NCBI GenBank assembly: GCA_048013815.1
Contig: CM106585.1
Span: 17,608,001-17,672,000 of the forward strand
DNA: 64,000 nt
DNA from: Setoptus koraiensis
Taxonomy: Eukaryota > Arthropoda
Reading direction: 5' to 3'
Position 1 is the stretch's first letter; the number at the start of each line of letters is the position of its first letter. Position numbers and translations under genes: made by a program. Below are positions 56,433 through 64,000 of the stretch, piece by piece. The notes beneath the pieces were generated by a model. It ran no database searches. It had not been told where the DNA came from and saw nothing but the letters and a program-made list of their open reading frames with translations.

Positions 56433-58649
56433 TCAAACAACAAAAATCGATCTGGGTGATTTCAAATATGTTCTCCTAAAACGAGGATTTAGGCCAAGGC
56501 ATACTAATCCTACAATTGATATACATATGAAATATAGCAGTAGACATAAGCTTATATCACCATTTGATACCTTGAACTCGCCATCATCCACTCTGTCATT
56601 AGGGTGATCGCGTATTAATTTGAGAGTTTGCTCCATGTGATTTCCAACATATTTAGTATCAGCAGAGTTTTTTGAGACTATTTCCGTTTGAATATGATCA
56701 TGTCTATAGCGATTTAGAAGATATTTAAAAATTTCCTTGGTGTCCCATTTTATATCAGTGAGAACCTTGTTGGGGATATAAGGTGTATCTCTTGTGTCGA
56801 GGTAGCACTTTGGACAGTCCAACGCTGAAGGATATATCACTTCCTCCAAAGGTTTTCTCTTATTCAATTGTTTTTCATTGTTCAATCTTTCATTGACTCG
56901 ATTGTGGGTCATCCATAACCAGAGAACTGATGAATTGCGTTGAGACAATTGAGTCTCAAGAGTAGCTGACTCCTTCTTGAAATTTTCAGCGCATTCGGAG
57001 CAACCAAAATAAGTTATAATATAATCTCTCATGATATACAAGACGGAGTGCAAGTTACCCCAAGCAGGCGGAGCCTTCATGAACTCGCTCACAGTAAGTG
57101 TGTGGAAAGTTAGCCATAGAGAGCAAGGATACCCTTTATGAAAAGTCTCAGATTCACTACATGAAACCCATTCATTTGCTTGGGCCGATATATTTGAAGA
57201 CGGATTGTTCTCTATATCGGATAGGATGGCATTGAGTTCACGATGAGTTAAGCCGGTCTTCTCGAAGCGAGAGTTATTGGCGTCTAAACGTGCATTGAAA
57301 GCATTCAGAAAGTTGCCGGTTACTTCGCTCCATTGTGCAACTGGAAGAAACTTGAGGAAAACTCCTAGTAGATTTTTGATGATTAAATACTCGTTCGGAG
57401 CAATGTCTCCCCTAGCTTGAATTTCATGATGGAATATGTAGCGAATGGAATTAATAATATCCATGGAATAAACCTTTTTCTTACCATCTGGATAGGTGGA
57501 ATCTTTCAATTGTGCAGTTTCTTCAAAAGGACTTTTGACAAGAGGAAAAGCTTCGTCGGAGTGGTCTTTTGGTGGAATACTCTTGTTTCTGTTCAAGGTT
57601 TCCAGTTCAATGGAGTAGTACGACTCGAGAAACTGTTTAAATTTATTGTACATCCTGTCCTCTTGATCCGTTTCCTCGTCATTTGATGAGAACGTTACGT
57701 CGGATCCCTTCAATAGTAACTGATTTACTACCTTGCGACTTCCTGAACTGTTTTCTGCATATCTTACAAGAATAGGCATTAACTTACTGAGTTCATTCAT
57801 AGTAATTGGTAAAGTCAATAATTTTATAAACGAAGTATTATTAGCAAACACTGTTCTAAGTTCCAATTTATGACTCAACAATGAAAATTCTAAAATTAGC
57901 TTCCTGCCAAGAAAGGAATTATCCGGTTCAATAATAAACAGAATGTCCCTTTGTTCATCGTTAACTTTCTCACTGTAAATTGATTTTAGTTCGTTTGGGT
58001 CGAGCTCAGCAACAGGATTTAGAGCACGTAAAGTAGATGGAATATTTTTTCTGTCTTTTAGTTTCATTAGATACTCTATTATACCCTCCTCTATTCCATC
58101 TATATCCCAATTCATTTTAAGATCTCTGAAATTGGTAGGTGGATCTTTGGGATCTTGAGCAATTGCATTCGGAGGAAATATAAGTATAGTAGGATAGCCT
58201 TGAATATTGTTTTCTGAGCATGTTGGTATATTTTCGTCTCTAGAGCAATCAACACCTGCTATCTTCACAAGTGGGCTCCAATTTTTAAGTCTTGTAGCAA
58301 CCTCTTTGTAGATGGGGGCAAACATTTGACAGTGACCACAAAATGAATTGTAGAATTCTACCACAAATGTTGTGTTTTTGTTAGTGTGAAACACTGTAGG
58401 AATGAATGAGGTCGCATTCAGTCGTATCACATCATCTTTATCAGTATACAAATCAGTAATGGTGGTGTCCTCTTTAAGAAAAGTGAGCGAGCTGACATAA
58501 CCAAACATTATTGTTGTTATTAAAGATACGATTATCAGCCTGTAAGTAGTGTTAGTTATCCATTGATTTTGTGATCCTTTCTTGGGTCGATCGCGCCACC
58601 ATTTTGTGGTGGAAGATCTTATCTCATAGTTTCTCAAATATGTTTCCAT
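56433..58649 (-). CDS. QSOX1: QSOX-type quiescin sulfhydryl oxidase
   Basis: Single-exon protein of 738 residues that forms disulfides in secretory-pathway proteins, passing electrons to oxygen via FAD. A signal anchor or signal peptide lies at 37-54. A thioredoxin domain carries CGHC (104-107). A redox-inactive Trx-like and helical linker follows. The Erv/ALR domain has GYPCSLWLTFHTLTV (507-520), the active CSEC (550-553), the flavin-contact WLWMTHNRVN (577-586) and CPKC (612-615). A C-terminal membrane helix is at 699-719. All three CxxC pairs are present. The tail ends in a stop whose last base begins an AATAAA on the minus strand (56428-56433), so the 3' untranslated region may be very short. 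QSOX1 and QSOX2 are vertebrate splits, so the symbol is approximate. A decayed copy of its 3' end lies at 52760-53225. Confidence 0.95.
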   Translation of the reverse strand: METYLRNYEIRSSTTKWWRDRPKKGSQNQWITNTTYRLIIVSLITTIMFGYVSSLTFLKEDTTITDLYTDKDDVIRLNATSFIPTVFHTNKNTTFVVEFYNSFCGHCQMFAPIYKEVATRLKNWSPLVKIAGVDCSRDENIPTCSENNIQGYPTILIFPPNAIAQDPKDPPTNFRDLKMNWDIDGIEEGIIEYLMKLKDRKNIPSTLRALNPVAELDPNELKSIYSEKVNDEQRDILFIIEPDNSFLGRKLILEFSLLSHKLELRTVFANNTSFIKLLTLPITMNELSKLMPILVRYAENSSGSRKVVNQLLLKGSDVTFSSNDEETDQEDRMYNKFKQFLESYYSIELETLNRNKSIPPKDHSDEAFPLVKSPFEETAQLKDSTYPDGKKKVYSMDIINSIRYIFHHEIQARGDIAPNEYLIIKNLLGVFLKFLPVAQWSEVTGNFLNAFNARLDANNSRFEKTGLTHRELNAILSDIENNPSSNISAQANEWVSCSESETFHKGYPCSLWLTFHTLTVSEFMKAPPAWGNLHSVLYIMRDYIITYFGCSECAENFKKESATLETQLSQRNSSVLWLWMTHNRVNERLNNEKQLNKRKPLEEVIYPSALDCPKCYLDTRDTPYIPNKVLTDIKWDTKEIFKYLLNRYRHDHIQTEIVSKNSADTKYVGNHMEQTLKLIRDHPNDRVDDGEFKVSNGDISLCLLLYFICISIVGLVCLGLNPRFRRTYLKSPRSIFVV

Positions 58650-59273
58650 TCTAAATTGAAAATTAAGTATATATTAAGTAGCTCAAATATTGCCTTCGTG
58701 AAAAATAAATTAATCATCCATCAGTCATCGATGTAAGTACAGAAAGCGGAACAAACACGTTCTTCACGAATATCCGTATTGCATGTACATCTGGTTGTAA
58801 ATCTTGGTTTGGGTGTATTATCTGATTCAAAGGCTCATCGTGAGAGAACGCTTTTTTTTCATTGTGATTGTTGTCTCTAATGTTTGAGTATGAGTTGATA
58901 GGAAACTAAAGTGTTAAGTAGTGAATAAAATAATTTTTGTATAAAAATCACCAGATGGGAATTGAATATATAGTGGCTGTCATCTTGCTATATTTTGTTT
59001 CGTTCCAACACCGCCAAGGAGTTGCCATTAAAATTATTTTATGAGTCTACAGTGCTCGTTGCGTGTATTTCGTAGACGCACAGCGATACAGGCTAAACCA
59101 TCATATGATGGACAAAATCTTCATGCGCTATCCAATCATTTCTGTGACATAATCAAGAATTAATTTTACTATTATCATATATGCCCTCTTATACACATTT
59201 CATTGACAGTATATAATTAATTATTAACCTTTAACGACAGCATCATCAGAGAAACTAGGAAGTTAGGAAAAAT
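58650..59273. other. divergent intergenic region QSOX / FDX1
   Basis: 624 bases between two start codons on opposite strands, AT-rich. It should hold both promoters. No other feature is seen. Confidence 0.6.
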
Positions 59274-59672
59274 ATGAATAGGAATTTATTTAAGCTGATA
59301 TTCAACAAGGCCTTGTTCTCGACAAAAGCAACCAAGGAGACCGTTTCGGTCACATTTACAAAAGCTGACGGTTCAGCTACAACTGTTGATGGCCACGTTG
59401 GAGAGACACTTTTGGATGTAGTTTTAAACAACGATCTAGATTTGGATGGTTTTGGAGCTTGCGACGGAACATTGGCCTGTTCGACCTGTCATCTTATTTT
59501 CAATCAGGGCGATTACGATAAACTAAGCAAACCTTGTGATGAAGAACTGGACATGCTTGATTTAGCCCTCAATCTGACGACAACATCCAGGCTAGGTTGT
59601 CAGATTTGTCTAACAAAAAATTTAGATCCATTAAATGTTGAAGTTCCGGCCACAGTGAATGATGCTAGATAG
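59274..59672 (+). CDS. FDX1: mitochondrial [2Fe-2S] ferredoxin, adrenodoxin (FDX1) type
   Basis: Single-exon protein of 132 residues. A basic, hydroxylated N-terminus (about 1-20) looks like a mitochondrial targeting sequence. Cluster ligands C63, C69, C72 and C109 sit in GACDGTLACSTCH and RLGCQICL. The sequence LDGFGACDGTLACSTCHLIF, the DMLDLAL helix and a C-terminus ending VPATVNDAR match human FDX1 rather than FDX2, whose C-terminus differs. It would pass electrons from ferredoxin reductase to mitochondrial P450s and related enzymes, in ecdysteroid synthesis for an arthropod. AATAAA at 59711-59716. It is head-to-head with QSOX and tail-to-tail with MRGBP, 68 bases between stops. Confidence 0.94.
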   Translation: MNRNLFKLIFNKALFSTKATKETVSVTFTKADGSATTVDGHVGETLLDVVLNNDLDLDGFGACDGTLACSTCHLIFNQGDYDKLSKPCDEELDMLDLALNLTTTSRLGCQICLTKNLDPLNVEVPATVNDAR

Positions 59673-59740
59673 TTGCAGCATTAATGAATTGCCAATAGTA
59701 AATCAATAACAATAAACAGTTTCCCGGTGGTTGCTGTCGA

Positions 59741-60031
59741 TTATTTACCCCTCAGGTCGTTGGGCAATGAGAACTCGACTGTTTTTGTGAAAGGAGTTAA
59801 GGTCTGCATCTCGTCCAATTTTTTTAAGTTATAATACTCTGACAAGTGGTTCCATATGTCGTCTGGTGTTGCTTCGACACCCTTAGCACGTAATCTCTCA
59901 TATATGAACATCATGTGAAAGTGTTTGCTAATACCAACCGGTCGATAGCCTTGCATGGCATGAAATAAACAATTGATTCTTTCTGGTGTCCATTCGAACG
60001 GTTTGTTGTCCCCATCTTGAGTCATTGTCAT
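59741..60031 (-). CDS. MRGBP: MRG-binding protein (MRGBP/Eaf7), short form
   Basis: Protein of 96 residues matching the conserved N-terminal half of MRGBP, a subunit of the NuA4/TIP60 histone acetyltransferase complex that contacts MRG15: FEWTPERINCLFHAMQGYRPVGISKHFHMMFIYERL, then IWNHLSEYYNLKKLDE and EFSLPNDL. The human protein is 204 residues; the basic and acidic C-terminal half is absent. The frame ends in GAGGGGTAAATAATC, where GTAAAT could be a splice donor, so a downstream exon cannot be excluded. No AATAAA lies close behind the stop on this strand, which leaves the end uncertain. Confidence 0.88.
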   Translation of the reverse strand: MTMTQDGDNKPFEWTPERINCLFHAMQGYRPVGISKHFHMMFIYERLRAKGVEATPDDIWNHLSEYYNLKKLDEMQTLTPFTKTVEFSLPNDLRGK

Positions 60032-60922
60032 TGGCTACAAGCTACAAGTATCAACGAAATGTTTTCTCTGAATATTACAGGCAAAAGGAAGGATGAATTT
60101 TTCTAATTGTGTTCTAATTGTATGGACACATGTAAATATATATATTCTAAATCGGCATGCTTGATGGTACCCGACGCATATGGTGCCGTCCGATGCGCTC
60201 TGGACGCTCCTAGCGGAATAATAACAAACTAGCTCGTATTATTGTAAAGATGGCGCACGCTGCGTGCAATTCTGTGCTAACCCGTGCAGCGCGCTGCGCG
60301 CAACCAATCACTCAAGCAATTGCATTTCCATTCGCTAGATGTCTCGCCAGGTTTGCTTCTTTTCGGATTCTTTTTTCGAAACGAGTTCGACAGGTTGTTT
60401 TGGATAGTATTCGTCGTCGTCGTTGTTAGCATTGGTGGGACACACAAACAGGTTAAGGTGTAGCTTGTAAGCCGTGTAGGCAGTGAGTTGGTATCGTGTT
60501 CGTTGTTTGGCTTCGAATGCCAGTTGCGAAAAAGCTCTCGTCGAGTGCACATCTATCACATATCAAATGATTTACTATATCAGTTTGCATCTATCTCTAT
60601 CTCATTTATCATTTTTAGTGGTTGATATCTAATGGTTGATGCAACGCAATACACACACACACACACACACTCACACAACTGAAGGAAAGTCGTTAGTAAT
60701 GAGGCACCAACATGGCTATAGTTTGCACATAGCAATAGAACAACGATATTTAGCAAAAAGTAGTATCGGCAAGACGCGCAATTGAAGACAAGCCCGTGAC
60801 TACTGGCCAATCGGTAGTATGGCCAGCCAACAGTAGCAGTGAATTGTTTGTGCAATATTAATGAAGCTACCAATTAAACACACAACAACAACAACAGCAG
60901 CAGCAAATCATATAGCAACCAC
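60032..60922. other. intergenic between MRGBP and the right-edge exon
   Basis: No gene is recognised. A minus-strand frame at 60335-60559 (74 codons) has a mildly protein-like composition but no known relative. A short (AC)n run occurs at 60650-60680 and a CAA/CAG run at 60882-60903. Confidence 0.45.
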
Positions 60923-61403
60923 ATGTCGTCTGGACGGATGACCGGCGATCAATTGCAAATCGTGCTAATCAATACTGACCACAATAACACACCAATTAAG
61001 ACAGGGGCCATGTTGGCACGACACAGCCGCAAGCCAGCATCGTCTCTAGGGCAGAGGCCTGACCATCAACAGGGACAATCGTCAGCAGACAACAAGTGCC
61101 AATACAAAAAAATGCTTTCATCTAAATTCATCACAAGCTATTATAATTTGCGTCGCCAGCAAACAACATGTGAACACATTGCAAAAATGAATATGAAAAG
61201 AAGGAAAAGGAAAAAGATAAATAATCACAATGACAGCTCACTGAAAGAAGATTCAATGCCACATCTTAGAAGAAACCACAACAACAAATTAGCAACGTTC
61301 AATGGTTCGGCGTCCGTCCTGCTTAATCTAGTTGTGTTTATCTTGGTAGACGTCGTCATAAGCAACCACAATAACGTCGTTTGGGCCAGCACAACCGACA
61401 AAG
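60923..61403 (+). CDS. possible first exon of a secreted or membrane protein
   Basis: About 160 codons from ATG to a good donor (GACAAAG/GTAAAT, phase 1). The last 45 residues look like a signal peptide or signal anchor: a basic, N-rich stretch, then ASVLLNLVVFILVDVVIS. The first 110 residues are basic and low-complexity, so the true start may be an internal Met. A phase 1 donor soon after a signal peptide is common in genes for secreted and receptor proteins. No downstream exon is recognised before the window ends, so the product is unknown. Confidence 0.35.
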
Positions 61404-61990
61404 GTAAATATGACGCCTGTCACTAGCAGATGCTGTAAATCAAGCTCTCATCTATCATCCAGTTCTTTTGGAGTTGCTCTCCAGGTTAGCTCTCTATCGC
61501 TCTGTTTTTAATTAACTATTAGAAGAGAATCTTGCTTGACGTATTGACAGCATCAGCAATCACCATTGATGGATGATGCCGCTGTCGCTGCTGGTGACGA
61601 TCTTCATTGCTGGCTTTTTCGGTTGTCATTGCCGGATACGCGCCACTTGTTTGTGTGTGTGATATATAAAGATATCCACGCAAAAAATGATAAATGTTAG
61701 TCGGTGTCGCTTGCCATACAATGCTATACAATCTTAAATGTGCAATGTCATGACTGATGATTGAATGACTAGGCATGACTGCGTGACAGGCTGATGCGAT
61801 ACCGTCGCTCTCTTGTCATTTGTTTGATTGTATCATACCATTGGCAATGATTACCAATTGCAACAAATATTTAGAGCAAACTCTGGCCTGCCGAACTGAT
61901 TCGGGCCAACATAACATGTGATAGGCCGTATACAAGTGTTGCGTAAGTTACTAGTAAAAAACGGCCAGCTATTGCGAGTGAAAGTTGTAT

Positions 61991-62011
61991 TGTGACTCAC
62001 AATTTGTGAGT
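61991..62011. repeat. 21-base palindromic word, copy 2 (AP-1-like)
   Basis: Identical to 28482-28502; here the palindrome runs one base further (GACTCACAA-T-TTGTGAGTC). Confidence 0.6.
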
Positions 62012-63527
62012 CGCATAGAGCGAAAGGGACATACAGCAAAAAGGAAGGAATGATATTCAATTAGACAGCATAACTTTTTATTATTATTATCATTATTATT
62101 ATTATCCGCTCATCTGCTATCCACTGTTACTCTGTTATTCTTGATTTAGGCAATTATTAGTGGCGCTCATCACAATGGTGGTGATCGTCGTCGCTTTTGG
62201 TGCTGGATTGTAGGCAACAAGCTTTTAACGATTGCCGCCAGGCCAAGCGGTGCCTCGACCACTTTTAATGGTCGCCTTAATCACTTAACTTGCTGATACA
62301 ATCTCGCCATCTGTATCAATACTGTATCTATGCGGCCATAATCATGCTAGCATCGGCCTGGCCCGCGCGATAGTGACTTTGTTCAACTTTGAGACACACA
62401 ACTACAGACTTTTTTAGCTGGCCATTGCTGGCAAAAAGTGGACAGATCAGCAAGTAAGGCAATTATTGACATTATTTGCATTAGCGGGCATGCTTTTTTT
62501 ATTGGCAGCCAGGTGAGCAAGTGCTCAATTGGGATGGCGACTATGAGCGATCGTGTCATGTGTGTGTGAGTGTATGTGATGGACGACAAGGAATATTTAT
62601 TATATCCAAGCCAGTGATTATCACATTTACCTATCACTACACATATCAGTCAGTTTTATGTGGCTCATTTTTATGTCCATCAAATCGCAGATTCATCGAG
62701 ACTGGTCATATCACTAGATCGCTAGACTTGATGAGCCGTCCATCTAACTAGATCAATCGCTCATTATATGACCAGTTCTAATCAAATGACTTGCACTTTC
62801 TCTTATCCATTGAGCCGGCAGCCTACTCATCGCGAATTGTTGCAGGGGTCATCCTCACAACAACGACGACGTTTATCTGACATCTAACCAAGGCTAATGT
62901 GTGACATTTGAGTGCAACATTGTGCAAGACCGCGTGAAGGTGTTTATTACAAATGTCGTATAAGTGATGAGATATAAATGGGCACACTCATTGTGGCCAT
63001 TGTTTGGCCGTTGGTTGATTGTGTCAGCTGCACTTGCTGTGGCTGCCAGTGTAAGTGACCGCTAACAAGTGGCGAGCCATTATCACTGTCCATATCTGGA
63101 CTGGACTGGATTGTTGTTGCACCACACAAAAGTCATTGATGATCAATAATCAATGAGCCATAAGTGATTGTTGCTTTCATTTGTGCCGCGATCAGTATGG
63201 TTTTGGTTAATTGAATGGGGTGCGTTTGAAGCGAATCGGATCGGTTGGATTGGTTCGACTCGAGTCAAATTGAATCAAATCAAATGCATGAATGAACGAG
63301 CGCACCAACATGTCGCTGACAACCAATACTCACTCGTCCAAACATTATGACTGACACTCTCAAAGACAATTAACACGCTGACAATCAACGCTCACAACAA
63401 TCGACGCCAGCTATAATTTATAATTATAATCACTTGGTCTAGATGACTCGAACACACGCCGCTTGTCTCACCTGTCCAATATCGCCCCAGACAATGACAA
63501 TTGTAGCAAGCAGTAAAGATGAACACA

Positions 63528-63573
63528 ACAACACCAACACCAGCACCAACAACAACAACAACAACAACAACAA
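63528..63573. repeat. (CAA)n microsatellite
   Basis: About a dozen CAA/CAC triplets, the last nine pure CAA. Confidence 0.9.
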
Positions 63574-64000
63574 GTGATTGTTTGAATAGATTGCATTGCA
63601 TACGTTGAATAGTGAACGGGGAGAAGAAGGGATCATCTCACCAGTTTTTGCGATACACTATGGTACAGGCGATAAGTGATAAGTGATAAGCAATAACTTA
63701 ACGCCAGTGGTTTTAGAAAGCGCTAACTGGGATTGTCAGTGTGTCGCTCCGTTTTTAACTTATTCCGTTGCCCACTCTAGTTCTTCTTCTTCGTCTTCTT
63801 TATTTCCGGAAACTTGCTTGCGAAATACACACACTCGCATGGAAACGCAGCACAAACGCACACAGGTGGAATGGATAACGATAATTTAAGCCGCCACAAG
63901 CTCAGCTTTCAGACTTGTTGAGACTCGTTAGCGACTAGATTATTGTTGTTGTGGTGTCGTTGAGCAGAGTGAGCGGAGAAAGAGAATAGAAGAGGATAAG

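Larger units (their letters stand above)
61404..64000. other. right-edge non-coding region
   Basis: No recognisable exon to the window end. It holds TTATTA runs (62070-62105), a (CAA)n tract (63530-63575) and a 21-base palindromic word. If the exon at 60923-61403 is real, this is the start of its first intron. Confidence 0.5.

Noticed and set aside
60335-60559. 74-codon minus-strand frame upstream of MRGBP
   Set aside because: Composition is mildly protein-like, but there is no known relative and part of it is a GAC-type triplet run.

Overview
The window looks like nuclear DNA from a protostome animal, most likely an arthropod and possibly a mite. The clues are a stand-alone ADD-domain protein like the insect ADD1 type, a 5-HT2-like receptor with insect-type motifs, and very intron-poor housekeeping genes beside a large locus full of CAA/GTT repeats. 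The exact taxon cannot be fixed from the sequence alone.

Layout. (1) 0.9-6.1 kb: three minus-strand genes, namely a TOM1-like VHS/GAT endosomal adaptor, an ADD-domain chromatin reader and a pyroglutamyl-peptidase I. (2) 6.1-34 kb: an aminergic GPCR on the plus strand. Its four coding exons (15406-15973, 30097-30402, 30820-31228, 32338-33907) can be joined exactly into a 950-residue 5-HT2-like receptor. Its 9 kb upstream region and 14.1 kb first intron hold no recognisable gene but are crowded with micro- and minisatellites and perfect short-loop inverted repeats, and look more GC-rich than the coding DNA to the right. (3) 34-40 kb: a gene-free spacer of the same texture. (4) 40-60 kb: a compact run of SMC4 (-), an RNF126/115-type RING E3 ligase (+), an XK-related membrane protein (-), an unfamiliar helix-turn-helix plus SAM protein (+), an RASSF7/8-type protein (-), QSOX sulfhydryl oxidase (-), FDX1-type ferredoxin (+) and MRGBP (-). 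(5) 60-64 kb: a possible signal-peptide first exon (+) and otherwise repeats.

The genes are not a functional cluster; they look like ordinary housekeeping and neural genes side by side. SMC4, the ADD protein and MRGBP all act on chromatin, but nothing suggests co-regulation. Three points stand out: the HTH-SAM domain combination, a degenerate copy of the 3' end of QSOX lying 3 kb from its parent, and the many perfect hairpins and minisatellites in the receptor locus. I found no CRISPR array, tRNA, rRNA or intact transposon.
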